A stretch of 51,555 nucleotides of DNA from SHVZ01 sp044223515 (lineage in GTDB: Bacteria; Pseudomonadota; Alphaproteobacteria; SHVZ01): contig JBGALV010000024.1 of assembly GCA_044223515.1 (NCBI GenBank), positions 1-51,555 on the forward strand, in the 5' to 3' direction. This document shows, one piece after another, positions 18,198 to 26,140 of this stretch (within the stretch, counting starts at the first letter, position 1; every line of letters begins with the position of its first letter). A program made the translations under genes and the position numbers. The notes under the pieces were generated by a model, which did no database searches, had not been told where the DNA came from, and was given only the letters and a program-made list of their open reading frames with translations.

Positions 18198-20426
18198 CTA
18201 GGCGGCGATCTGAAGGTCGATGACATTGTCCGCACGGAATCCCCGCTGGACGAAGTGGTTGACGTCGATGATCTCGGTGGCCTTGCCAGCGATGACCGCC
18301 GTGCCGATCGATCCCGGCCGCGTGGACGCCAGCTTCAGGTCGAGCGGCGCTTCGACGATGTCCAGGATCCTTTCGGCCACGAGGCCAAGAGACCTGCCGC
18401 GATCGGAGAAGACCAGGACCGAGAGCGGGCCTTCGGTCCGGATGGTGCCGGACGGTTCCACCGTCAGAAGCGGCATGAGCTCGCCGCGGTACTGGACGAC
18501 ATGGCTGCCGTCGACCACCTCGACCCGCGCGGCGTCCATCTTCTCGAGCCTGGCCACCTGGTCGAGGAGCACGGCGCGAGGCGCCGAGCTGGCGGCGGCC
18601 TCGAAGAGGATCATCTGAACGGCCCGCGAGGACTGCGCGGCCTGGACCGACTTGGTCTCCTTGGCGCCGCCATCCGCATCGACGCGGCCGATCATGTTGG
18701 CCAGCCCGTTGGGGTCCAGGATCATGATCACGCTCCCATCGCCGAGGATGGTGTTGCCGGCATAGACGGCGAGGTTGCGGAGGATCTGGGAGACCGGCTT
18801 GACCACGATCTCCTCGGTGTCGTGCACGCGATCGACCACGACGCCGAAGGTCTGGCGGCCGACCTGGGCGATCATGATCAGGCCGCTCTTCGGCGTGTCG
18901 CCGGGCTGGGCGACACCGAGCACATCGGCGAGCTTGACCAGAGGCAGGAGACGGTCACGCAGGCGGAACACCGGCGCACCGCCGACTTCCTCCATCTGCT
19001 CCGGCCTCGCCAGAACCAGCTCGGACACCGCAATCTGGGGGATGGCGAACTTCTGGCCGGCCGCCTCGACGATCAGCGCCGAGACGATGGCGAGCGTCAG
19101 GGGGATCTTGATGAAGAAGGTGGTGCCGGCGCCCTCGCGCGACTCGAGCTCGATCGAGCCGCCGATGCGATCGATGTTGGTGCGGACGACGTCCATGCCG
19201 ACGCCTCGTCCGGAGACCGCCGTCACTTTCTCCGCGGTCGAGAATCCGGCGCGGAAGATCAGGGACTGGATCTGCTGGGCGCTCAGCTGCGCCGCTTCGG
19301 ATTCGGTGACGAGCCGGGCCTGGATCGCCTTGCGCTTGATCTTCTCGACCGGCAAGCCGCGCCCGTCGTCGGAGATCTCGATGATGATATGGCCGCCCTT
19401 GTGGTAGGCGTTCAGGTGAACGGTGCCGGTTTCGGGCTTTCCGGCCGCGAGACGTTCGCTGCCGGTCTCGAGCCCGTGATCGGCCGAGTTGCGCACCATG
19501 TGGGTGAGCGGATCGCGGATCAGCTCGAGGACCTGGCGGTCGAGCTCGGTTTCCGCGCCGGTCATCTGCAGGTCGATCTTCTTGCCGAGCTCGACCGCGA
19601 GGTCGCGGACGAGCCGAGGCAGCTTCGACCAGGCATTGCCGATGGGCTGCATGCGCGTCCGCATGATCCCCTCCTGAAGCTCGGAGGTGATCTGGGACAG
19701 ACGCTGCAACGGCACATGTACGGTGGGATTTTCCTGCGCCCGCAGAGATTGGAGAAGCTGGTTGCGGGTCAGCACCAGCTCGCTCACCGTCGTCATCAGG
19801 CCTTCGAGAAGGTTGAGCGACACGCGGATGGACTGCCCGGCGACCTGGGAGGCGACGGCCGTGTCGCCGGCCGGCTTGGCCGCGGTGTCGGCCGGTGCGA
19901 TGACCGCCGGGGGAGCCGCCTCCTCGGCGGATGCCACCGCGACCGGCTCGGCGTCGGGTTCGTGGACAGCCTCGGCCGGCTCGGTCGCGACGCTCGGCGC
20001 GGGCTCGGAGGCGGTCGGCTCTGCCTCGGCCGGCACAGCCGAGGTCTCGCCGCGATAGAGGGCATCCAGGCGGGCGATCAGGTCGGAATCGTCGCCGGGA
20101 AGCTCGGAACCATCCGATTGCTCGATGCCGGTGACGATGGTCTTGATGCAATCCATGGCGGCAAGGACCAGCCCGATGCGGTCCACGGTCGGCGCCAGGC
20201 TTCCGTCTCGGAAGCGGCCGAGCACGTTCTCGCCGGCATGCGCGACCTTTTCCAGCCGCGAGAGCCCGAGGAAGCCGCAGGTCCCCTTGACGGTGTGGAC
20301 CAGTCGGAAGATGCGGCCGATCAGCTCGGCATCATCGGGGCGCTGCTCCAGCGCGACGAGGTCGTTGTCGACCTGCCCCATGCTCTCGGTGGTTTCGGTC
20401 AGAAAGTCTCGGATCAGGTCGTCCAT
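18198..20426 (-). CDS. cheA: Chemotaxis histidine kinase CheA, two CheW-like domains
   Basis: A 742-residue kinase. P1/HPt (1-105) carries phospho-acceptor H44 in RLVHTVKGTCGFLG. Residues 110-192 are an Ala/Pro/Glu linker with no visible P2 domain. P3 dimerisation is about 195-260 and P4 ATPase about 262-442 (DPLTHMVRNSADHGLE, SDDGRGL, GRGVGMDVV). P5 is about 445-575, and a second CheW-like domain occupies about 605-742 (RAVLLDQVARLEK, YRGELMPLL, IDVNHFVQRGF). It phosphorylates CheY and CheB. ATG 20426 has GGGAGGAG upstream. It heads cheA-cheW-membrane protein from site d. Lack of P2 implies direct CheY docking on P1/P4, or another docking route. Confidence 0.95.
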   Translation of the reverse strand: MDDLIRDFLTETTESMGQVDNDLVALEQRPDDAELIGRIFRLVHTVKGTCGFLGLSRLEKVAHAGENVLGRFRDGSLAPTVDRIGLVLAAMDCIKTIVTGIEQSDGSELPGDDSDLIARLDALYRGETSAVPAEAEPTASEPAPSVATEPAEAVHEPDAEPVAVASAEEAAPPAVIAPADTAAKPAGDTAVASQVAGQSIRVSLNLLEGLMTTVSELVLTRNQLLQSLRAQENPTVHVPLQRLSQITSELQEGIMRTRMQPIGNAWSKLPRLVRDLAVELGKKIDLQMTGAETELDRQVLELIRDPLTHMVRNSADHGLETGSERLAAGKPETGTVHLNAYHKGGHIIIEISDDGRGLPVEKIKRKAIQARLVTESEAAQLSAQQIQSLIFRAGFSTAEKVTAVSGRGVGMDVVRTNIDRIGGSIELESREGAGTTFFIKIPLTLAIVSALIVEAAGQKFAIPQIAVSELVLARPEQMEEVGGAPVFRLRDRLLPLVKLADVLGVAQPGDTPKSGLIMIAQVGRQTFGVVVDRVHDTEEIVVKPVSQILRNLAVYAGNTILGDGSVIMILDPNGLANMIGRVDADGGAKETKSVQAAQSSRAVQMILFEAAASSAPRAVLLDQVARLEKMDAARVEVVDGSHVVQYRGELMPLLTVEPSGTIRTEGPLSVLVFSDRGRSLGLVAERILDIVEAPLDLKLASTRPGSIGTAVIAGKATEIIDVNHFVQRGFRADNVIDLQIAA

Positions 20427-20457
20427 GTGCGCTCCTCCCGCAATCGGTCTGCGCCGA

Positions 20458-20501
20458 ATACTGCGGACCGAGGCGATGCGCTCATATCAGTCGAAGGTAT
20501 G
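20458..20501 (-). promoter_or_regulatory. Chemotaxis bipartite promoter element, site d (cheA)
   Basis: Minus strand: CATACCTTCGACTGATAT (20501-20484), with GCAGTAT at positions 38-44. The box end is 57 bases before the cheA ATG. Its first base is 25 from that of divergent site j. Confidence 0.6.
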
Positions 20502-20525
20502 AGGCGGTCGCCGCCGTTCCCGTCT

Positions 20526-20569
20526 CCGCCTTTCGTCTGATCCCAGCCGCAAGGAGCGGCGCCTAGGTT
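20526..20569 (+). promoter_or_regulatory. Chemotaxis bipartite element, site j (unknown gene at 20605)
   Basis: CTTTCGTCTGAT (20530-20541) matches the core CTTTCGnYTGAT, although the CATA part is lost. CTAGGTT falls at positions 38-44, keeping A40 and T44. The box end is 61 bases before GTG 20605. Confidence 0.5.
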
Positions 20570-20604
20570 CTGCGTACAGGCGCTCTTCGAGACAGGAGGC
20601 GGGC

Positions 20605-21582
20605 GTGGACACCTTGATGAGCGATCGCGAGCAGGCCGTCGACATTCCGGCACCAAAGGCGGCGGAGGCACCGAGGGAATTTTCCTTCAAGCATCCGCTG
20701 TTCGGTATCAAAGGCTCGCACTTCCGCATGGGCGGCGACGGCGCCACGCCGTTGTTCTACGTCTCGATGGGCGAAACTTTCGCCGCGATCCCGACCGGCA
20801 CGCTGATGCGCTCGTTCGACATTCCCTCGGACAGCGACGACGCCAAGCTCATCCTCACGGCTGCCGAGGGCCTGCGCTACGTGCACGAGATCCGGCCCGG
20901 CGATTCCATTCCTTCCGAGCTGCTCGACGGCTCCGCATCGTGGACGGTGACGCCCCAGAACGTGGAAGCGGCCCGGGCGCGCTTCACCATGCAGCTGATC
21001 TCTTGGCTCGCCGGCAAACCCATGCAGACGCTGGACGGTCGCGCGCTCGCCCATGTGCTGGAAGCGCCCGACACGAAGACCAAGGTCCAGGAGGCATTCA
21101 CGGCCATCGCCGAGAAGCTCGGGATCGGGGCCGGCCGAAAGGACGAGGTCGTCGGCAAGGTCGACGAGCTCGTGCGCGAATGGGCCTATATCGAGGCGCT
21201 GCGCACACGCTGCTTCCGGGTTCGGAAGATCGGTTCCAGCCTCGCCGCGCTCGCCAACGCCTATCGACGGGAAAGAGGCTTCCACGAGGAGATCCGCCGC
21301 GTCCAGGCTTTGATCGTCGCGCCGCTGAAGAAGCTGGGCCTCCTGTTCGAGCAGACCGATGCGAACACGGGCGAGCTGGTGGCGCTGCTGAAGAAGTTCG
21401 ACGAAACGGTCGCCTATATCCGGCGCATGCGCGACGAGCTTCATCAGCAGCTGATGAAGTGGGACGAGCTGGTCAAGGCCTGGAAGGACGCGACGAGCGA
21501 GCGCACGCGGGCCAACGAACAGCTGATCCGCGAGACCTACCGCTTCGTCGCCCAGTACTTCCCGCAGACCAGCGACTGGTGA
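20605..21582 (+). CDS. Uncharacterised 325-residue protein with chemotaxis-type promoter
   Basis: I do not recognise a family. There is no signal peptide or membrane segment. The N-terminal third looks globular with beta strands (HPLFGIKGSHFRMGGDG, LFYVSMGETFAAIPTGTL). The C-terminal half is strongly helical and charged, likely coiled coil (about 170-315). GTG 20605 was chosen because AGGAGG lies 5 bases upstream; ATG 20617 is an alternative. It is divergent from cheA, and its upstream region carries the same bipartite element as the che genes, so a role in chemotaxis is inferred. It could be a structural or scaffolding protein. No catalytic motif is seen. Confidence 0.78.
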   Translation: MDTLMSDREQAVDIPAPKAAEAPREFSFKHPLFGIKGSHFRMGGDGATPLFYVSMGETFAAIPTGTLMRSFDIPSDSDDAKLILTAAEGLRYVHEIRPGDSIPSELLDGSASWTVTPQNVEAARARFTMQLISWLAGKPMQTLDGRALAHVLEAPDTKTKVQEAFTAIAEKLGIGAGRKDEVVGKVDELVREWAYIEALRTRCFRVRKIGSSLAALANAYRRERGFHEEIRRVQALIVAPLKKLGLLFEQTDANTGELVALLKKFDETVAYIRRMRDELHQQLMKWDELVKAWKDATSERTRANEQLIRETYRFVAQYFPQTSDW

Positions 21583-21596
21583 CGGCCCGGAAAGAT

Positions 21597-21673
21597 TGGC
21601 GACCCCGAGAGGACTCGAACCTCCGACCTCCAGTTTAGGAAACTGCTGCTCTATCCAGCTGAGCTACGGGGTC
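21597..21673 (-). tRNA. tRNA-Arg (anticodon CCU)
   Basis: Minus-strand cloverleaf: acceptor GACCCCG / CGGGGTC, D-arm GCTC / GAGC, anticodon loop TTCCTAA giving CCU, and T-arm GGAGG-TTCGAGT-CCTCT. A discriminator G and encoded CCA follow. The outermost anticodon-stem pair is a G:G mismatch in my fold. It decodes AGG. It separates the chemotaxis island from the metabolic region; I found no repeated 3' end that would mark an integrated element. Confidence 0.95.
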
Positions 21674-21723
21674 GCGCCAGCCGCTGTATAGCAGGCCGGG
21701 ACCGGCGGCCCAAGGCCCGGTAC

Positions 21724-22719
21724 CTAGGAAATTCCCCATATCCCGTTGCGCCGGATCGCCCACCAGAAGCCGTTCGAGGTATTTACCTCCGCGAACTCCT
21801 CGCTGACGGCCAGGGTGACGCCGGGGTGAAAGCCCACTCCGTCACAGACGATGAAGTCTCGGTCCTTGGCCATCCTGGCCACTTCGACCAAGTCGGGGGC
21901 GAGCGTCTCAAGGTCGTCGCCGCAGACGATCGAGAACTCGGATTTCGAGAGCCTCTTGGCGAGCGAGATGTCGCGCTTGACCTCGTCGTAGTAGTGCGAC
22001 CCATCGATATAGATGAAATCGAACAGGTCGGAGCGCCAGAGATCGAGGACGCGCGAAGCTCGCCCCCGTATCAGGACGAATTCGATATCGTTGCCGGGTC
22101 GCGCTTCGGCCTGGAAGATCATGCGCACCGTGGCCGCAAGGGCCGCCTGCGGCAGCTTTTCCATCAGCCGATAGCTCGGGTTCACGGTCTCGGCGCGATC
22201 CGAGTCCGTGAGATAGCGCCCCCACGCGTCGACGAGGAACAAGGATGAGCCGGACGGGAGGGCGTCGATCCAGACTTTGGTCGAGCCGCTGCCGAACCAG
22301 GTTCCGATCTCGAGCGCGGTTATCGGCGCGGCGAAATTGTCGCGGACGACCGCCCGCATCGAGGGTGCCCGGTCCTGGTGGAGTTGGCTCCGGTGCGAGG
22401 GGACGAAGTCGATGAGGGCGCCGCCATCGGTACCGGAGGAGGCGGTATTCGCCAGTATCGCAAACGCCATCGCCATGACGTGCGGCATGGACCGAGGCTC
22501 GGATCCAGGCCCTGTCCTGGAGAGCCCATCTATCCAGTCGAGCGCCTCCGCGAGGCTCCCTTCGTGCTCGCCCAGCAGGGCCGCCAGCTCGCCCTCCAGG
22601 GATCCGAACGTGCGACGGACTTCATCCATCTGCGTCCGCAGATAGAGCGACCTCAGGAAGCCCAGAATTCGAGTAGCGCCCTGGCTGCCGGCCGGGGGCG
22701 TCGTGGAAGCCGATGACAT
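21724..22719 (-). CDS. Class I SAM-dependent methyltransferase (Methyltransf_24-like)
   Basis: A 331-residue protein. The C-terminal part (about 125-300) has a methyltransferase fold: ALEIGTWFGSGST as motif I, LFLVDAWG as the motif II strand and DFIYIDGSHYYDEVKRDI as a motif typical of Methyltransf_24 and TylF-like enzymes, whose Asp and His bind a metal in relatives. The N-terminal 110 residues are helical and not recognised. ATG 22719 was chosen for GAGGTGG 6 bases upstream; the frame extends to 22767. It is transcribed alone, away from the SDR gene. The substrate is unknown; relatives modify glycans or small molecules. Confidence 0.8.
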   Translation of the reverse strand: MSSASTTPPAGSQGATRILGFLRSLYLRTQMDEVRRTFGSLEGELAALLGEHEGSLAEALDWIDGLSRTGPGSEPRSMPHVMAMAFAILANTASSGTDGGALIDFVPSHRSQLHQDRAPSMRAVVRDNFAAPITALEIGTWFGSGSTKVWIDALPSGSSLFLVDAWGRYLTDSDRAETVNPSYRLMEKLPQAALAATVRMIFQAEARPGNDIEFVLIRGRASRVLDLWRSDLFDFIYIDGSHYYDEVKRDISLAKRLSKSEFSIVCGDDLETLAPDLVEVARMAKDRDFIVCDGVGFHPGVTLAVSEEFAEVNTSNGFWWAIRRNGIWGIS

Positions 22720-22887
22720 AACCCACCTCGAGTACGTGGGTCCCCTCCCCGGCATCAGGTTATCCACTCGACCGAGCCCTGGGAACCCGCAAGTCGCTCA
22801 ATCGGGACGTCTCCTGCTGCTGGAAATCCGCCCGCCCCCGCGCGTAGACTGCGCCCGAACCACCGAAAAGCCGATGAGGGGGAAACG

Positions 22888-23676
22888 ATGGCGAAGCGGA
22901 AGGCGCCGGACATGTCCGTGGCCGGGCTCAAGGTCCTGATCAGCGCCGGGGCGGCCGGGATCGGGCGGGTGATCGCGGAGGCCTTCGCCGACGGCGGCGC
23001 CGAGGTCCAGGTCTGCGACATCGCCAAGGACGCGCTGGCCGACCTCAAGAAGAACCGGCCGGACATCCAGGGTCATCTCTGCGACGTGGCCGACCCCAAG
23101 GCGATCGCCAAGTTCTTCGCCAAGGCGACGAAGGGCGGCCTCGACGTCCTGGTCAACAACGCCGGCATCGCCGGCCCGACCGCGCCGATCCACGAGATCG
23201 ACCCGAAGGATTGGCACGCGACCGTCGATATCAACCTCAACAGCATGTACCACTTCACGCGGCTAGCCGTGCCGCTGCTGAAGAAGGCCAGGGGCGGCTC
23301 GATCATCAACCTCTCGTCCGTCGCGGGCCGCCTCGGATTCCCGCTGCGCACGCCCTATGCGGCGACCAAGTGGGCGGTCGTGGGCCTCACCAAAAGCCTC
23401 GCCATGGAGCTCGGCCCAAACAAGATCCGCGTCAACGCGATCCAGCCGGGCATCGTCCGTGGTCCCCGCATCGACCGCGTGATCTCGGCCCGCGCCAAGG
23501 CGAACGGCATCAGCTTCGATGCGCAGAAGAAACTGCTCCTCTCCAAGGTCTCGCTCCGCACCGATGTGACGCCCGATGACATCGCCGCGATGGCGCTGTT
23601 CCTGGCCTCACCGGCCGGCGCACGGATCTCGGGCCAAGCGCTCAGCGTCTGCGGCAACGTCGAGACCCTCGGCTAG
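22888..23676 (+). CDS. Short-chain dehydrogenase/reductase
   Basis: A 262-residue SDR with the cofactor glycine motif SAGAAGIG (34-41 region), NNAG, the catalytic Ser segment NLSSVAG and the YAATK catalytic Tyr/Lys. It should interconvert an alcohol and a ketone with NAD(P)H. GGGGGAA precedes the ATG. It is first in a run with a BKACE-type enzyme (33-base gap), an AroE-like dehydrogenase and a GST. Position suggests it makes the beta-keto acid cleaved by the next enzyme. Substrate not predictable. Confidence 0.9.
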   Translation: MAKRKAPDMSVAGLKVLISAGAAGIGRVIAEAFADGGAEVQVCDIAKDALADLKKNRPDIQGHLCDVADPKAIAKFFAKATKGGLDVLVNNAGIAGPTAPIHEIDPKDWHATVDINLNSMYHFTRLAVPLLKKARGGSIINLSSVAGRLGFPLRTPYAATKWAVVGLTKSLAMELGPNKIRVNAIQPGIVRGPRIDRVISARAKANGISFDAQKKLLLSKVSLRTDVTPDDIAAMALFLASPAGARISGQALSVCGNVETLG

Positions 23677-23709
23677 TCACTCTCATCTAAGAAACGAAGG
23701 ACGCTCCCC

Positions 23710-24648
23710 ATGGCTGCAAAGCAGCGCAAGGTCATCATCACCTGTGCCGTCACCGGCTCGATCCACACGCCGACCATGTCGCCGCATCTGCCGCTGACGC
23801 CGGACGAGGTGGCCAAGGACGCGATCGCCGCCGCCGAGGCCGGCGCGGCGATCCTGCACCTGCATGCGCGCGACGGGAAGGACGGCCGCCCGACGCCGTC
23901 GCCGGACGTGTTCATGGAGTTCCTGCCGCGCATCAAGCAGGCCTCCAACGCGGTGGTGAACATCACCACCGGCGGCGGCCACGGCATGACGCTCGCCGAG
24001 CGCCTGGCGGCGCCGCTCCGCGCCAAGCCGGAGATGTGCTCGCTCAACATGGGCTCGATGAACTTCGGCCTCTTCCCGATGCTCGATCGCTACAAGGAGT
24101 TCAAGTACGAGTGGGAGAGGAAGCACCTGGAGAACAGCCGGGATTTCATCTTCCGCAACACCTTCAAGGACATCGAGGAGGTGCTGAAGACCCTCGGCGA
24201 GGGCCATGGCGTCAAGTTCGAGTTCGAGTGCTACGACGTCGGCCATCTCTACACGCTTGCTCACTTCGTCGAGCGCGGGCTGATCAAGCCGCCGTTCTTC
24301 GTGCAGACGATCTTCGGCATCCTCGGCGGCATCGGCCCGGATCTCGAGAACGTCGACCATATGAAGCGGATCGCCGACAAGCTGTTCGGCGAGGACTACT
24401 ACTGGTCGATCCTCGCCGCCGGACGCTTCCAGATGCCGTTCCTGACCCACGCCGCGACGATGGGAGCCAATGTCCGCGTCGGCCTGGAGGATTCGCTCTG
24501 GCTCGGTAAGGGTCAACTGGCGAAGTCGAACGCCGACCAGGTCGCCAAGATCCGCCGCATCATCGAAGAGCTGTCGATGGAGATCGCCACCCCCGACGAG
24601 GCGCGGAAGATGCTGGACCTCAAGGGCGGCGACGCGGTCGGCTTCTGA
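23710..24648 (+). CDS. BKACE-family beta-keto acid cleavage enzyme (DUF849)
   Basis: A 312-residue TIM-barrel enzyme of the family that includes 3-keto-5-aminohexanoate cleavage enzyme (Kce). Members condense a beta-keto acid with acetyl-CoA and release acetoacetate plus a new acyl-CoA. The family signatures are clear: HLHARD with Zn ligands H50 and H52, NITTGGG, NMGSMNFG, FECYDVGHL, and GLEDSLWLGKGQLAKSNA with the third Zn ligand E260. The substrate varies widely within the family. Neighbouring oxidoreductases fit a catabolic pathway. Its stop overlaps an ATG (TGATG) that begins a 17-base tandem duplication. Confidence 0.93.
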   Translation: MAAKQRKVIITCAVTGSIHTPTMSPHLPLTPDEVAKDAIAAAEAGAAILHLHARDGKDGRPTPSPDVFMEFLPRIKQASNAVVNITTGGGHGMTLAERLAAPLRAKPEMCSLNMGSMNFGLFPMLDRYKEFKYEWERKHLENSRDFIFRNTFKDIEEVLKTLGEGHGVKFEFECYDVGHLYTLAHFVERGLIKPPFFVQTIFGILGGIGPDLENVDHMKRIADKLFGEDYYWSILAAGRFQMPFLTHAATMGANVRVGLEDSLWLGKGQLAKSNADQVAKIRRIIEELSMEIATPDEARKMLDLKGGDAVGF

Positions 24649-24670
24649 TGCCGGGCGGCTTCTGATGCCG
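24640..24670 (+). repeat. 17-bp tandem duplication at a gene junction
   Basis: GGCTTCTGATGCCG occurs at 24640-24653 and again at 24657-24670. The first copy holds the BKACE stop overlapping an ATG, whose frame closes after five codons. The second copy supplies the real start of the AroE-like gene at 24665. Confidence 0.9.
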
Positions 24671-25465
24671 ATCTCCGGCAAGACGTCGGTCTACGGAATC
24701 ATCGCCGATCCGATCGGCCATGTCCGTGGACCGACGATCTTCAATCCGCTGTTCGAGAAGCTCGGCATGGACGCGGTGATGGTGCCGTTCCACGTCACCG
24801 CGACCTCGCTGTCGCGCGCCGTCGCCGGCTTCCGCGCGATCGAGAGCCTGAAGGGCTGGCTCGTCACCAACCCGCACAAGTTCGCGATGTTCCATCTCTG
24901 CGACAAGGTCGACGCCTCCGGCACGCGGCTCCAGGCGGTCAACGTCGTCCGCCGCAACTCCGACGACGGGCGGCTGATCGGCGGCAACTACGACGGCGCC
25001 GGCTTCGTCAATGGCCTGCGCCACGACGGCATCGAGCCGAAGGGCAAGGACGTGTTGATGCTGGGATCCGGCGGCGCCGCCTATGCCATCGCCTTCGCGC
25101 TGGCGGAGGCGGGCGTGGCCAGGCTCACCATCGCCAACCGCACGCGCGCCAATGCCGAGACGCTGGCCGCGTCGACGCGGAAGTTCTTTCCGAACTTCCA
25201 GGTCGAAGTCGGCGATGCGGTCGCCGGCAGCCAGGACATGATCGTCAACACCACCTCGGCCGGCCTCAAGCCCGACGATCCGCTGCCACTCGACGTCGCC
25301 AGCCTGAAGCCGCCGACCGTGGTCGTCGACATCATCATGAATCCGGAGATGACCAAGCTGCTGACGCTGGCGAAGGAGCGCGGCTGCCGCATCCATCTCG
25401 GCCGGCACATGCTGGATTCGCAGTTTCCGTTGCTCGCCCGCCATCTGGGCGTGCCAATTTCTTAA
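24665..25465 (+). CDS. Shikimate dehydrogenase-like oxidoreductase, altered substrate site
   Basis: A 266-residue protein with the shikimate/quinate dehydrogenase fold. The catalytic Lys lies in VTNPHKF and its Asp partner in GGNYDGAGF. A Rossmann motif is at MLGSGGAAYAIAFAL, and ANRTRANAE resembles an NADP-binding segment. The N-terminal motif that in AroE reads HSxS and binds the shikimate carboxylate reads HVRG here, so both serines are missing. I infer a relative acting on another hydroxy acid, consistent with its place between a BKACE enzyme and a GST, away from aro genes. It starts at ATG 24665 in the second copy of a 17-base duplication. Confidence 0.85.
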   Translation: MPISGKTSVYGIIADPIGHVRGPTIFNPLFEKLGMDAVMVPFHVTATSLSRAVAGFRAIESLKGWLVTNPHKFAMFHLCDKVDASGTRLQAVNVVRRNSDDGRLIGGNYDGAGFVNGLRHDGIEPKGKDVLMLGSGGAAYAIAFALAEAGVARLTIANRTRANAETLAASTRKFFPNFQVEVGDAVAGSQDMIVNTTSAGLKPDDPLPLDVASLKPPTVVVDIIMNPEMTKLLTLAKERGCRIHLGRHMLDSQFPLLARHLGVPIS

Positions 25466-25482
25466 AAAGGGAAGAAATACTC

Positions 25483-26106
25483 ATGGCAAAGTTGAAGATC
25501 TACGGCATCGCCAAGTCGCGCGCATTCCGGAACATGTGGGCCGCGGCCGAGGCTGGCGTTCCCTACGAGCAGATCCAGATCAACTGGGCCGACCAGACCT
25601 CGAAGTCCGCCGACTTCCTGAAGATCAACCCGATGGGCCAGGTGCCCGCCATGGAAGACGACGGCCTCGCGCTGACGGAGTCGATGGCGATCAACCTCTA
25701 CATCGCCAAGAAGTACGGCAAAGGGCTTTATCCCTCCGATCTCCCGAGCGAAGCCAAGATCTGGCAGTGGACGATGTTCGCCGCCACCTCGATCGAGCGC
25801 TCGATGGGCCTGGTCAGCTACAACCTCTATGTCCTGGCGCCGGAGAAGCGGAGTGCGGCGGTCGCGACCGAGAATCTCGAGGCCCTGAAGCGTCCGCTCG
25901 CGGTGCTCGATGCGGCGCTGGCGAAGTCGCCCTATCTGCTGGGATCGACCTTCACGATCGCGGACGTCAACGTATCGTCAGTCTTCTTCGGCCCGTGGTC
26001 GAACAAGCACGACTTCTCGGCCACGCCGAATATCGCCGCCTGGCTCAACCGCTGCTTCGAGCGCCCGGCGTTCGTCGAGGCCCGCAAGCTCCGCGACGCC
26101 TCGTGA
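25483..26106 (+). CDS. Glutathione S-transferase family protein
   Basis: A 207-residue GST with an N-terminal thioredoxin-like domain (1-80) that includes NPMGQVPAMEDDGLALTES, where cis-Pro and Glu-Ser bind glutathione in relatives. A helical C-terminal domain (about 90-200) contains TIADVNVSSV. The usual catalytic Ser/Tyr/Cys near the N-terminus would lie in IAKSRAFRN. It ends the SDR-BKACE-dehydrogenase-GST run, 17 bases after the previous gene with GGGAAGAA upstream. It may handle a reactive intermediate or act as an isomerase. Confidence 0.9.
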   Translation: MAKLKIYGIAKSRAFRNMWAAAEAGVPYEQIQINWADQTSKSADFLKINPMGQVPAMEDDGLALTESMAINLYIAKKYGKGLYPSDLPSEAKIWQWTMFAATSIERSMGLVSYNLYVLAPEKRSAAVATENLEALKRPLAVLDAALAKSPYLLGSTFTIADVNVSSVFFGPWSNKHDFSATPNIAAWLNRCFERPAFVEARKLRDAS

Positions 26107-26111
26107 GATCG

Positions 26112-26140
26112 GTAGGGCGCGGCCCGGTGCCGCGCCCTAC
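26112..26140. terminator. Strong hairpin between convergent genes
   Basis: GTAGGGCGCGGC (26112-26123) pairs perfectly with GCCGCGCCCTAC (26129-26140) around a 5-base loop. It follows the GST stop by 5 bases and covers the stop of the convergent gene at 26137. There is no T-run, so it may work as a bidirectional or RNA-stabilising hairpin. Confidence 0.6.

Noticed and set aside
17652..20540. A 962-codon open frame on the plus strand across cheA/cheW
   Set aside because: It is the antisense shadow of cheA and cheW in GC-rich DNA; its translation has no recognisable domain and is low in hydrophobic pattern.
21597..21673. tRNA-Arg(CCU) as the attachment site of an integrated element
   Set aside because: No integrase gene, no repeated tRNA 3' end and no change of composition was seen on either side.
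22720..22887. An EcfG-type promoter (GGAAC-N16/17-GTT) before the SDR
   Set aside because: A GGAAC is present but no GTT at the required spacing.
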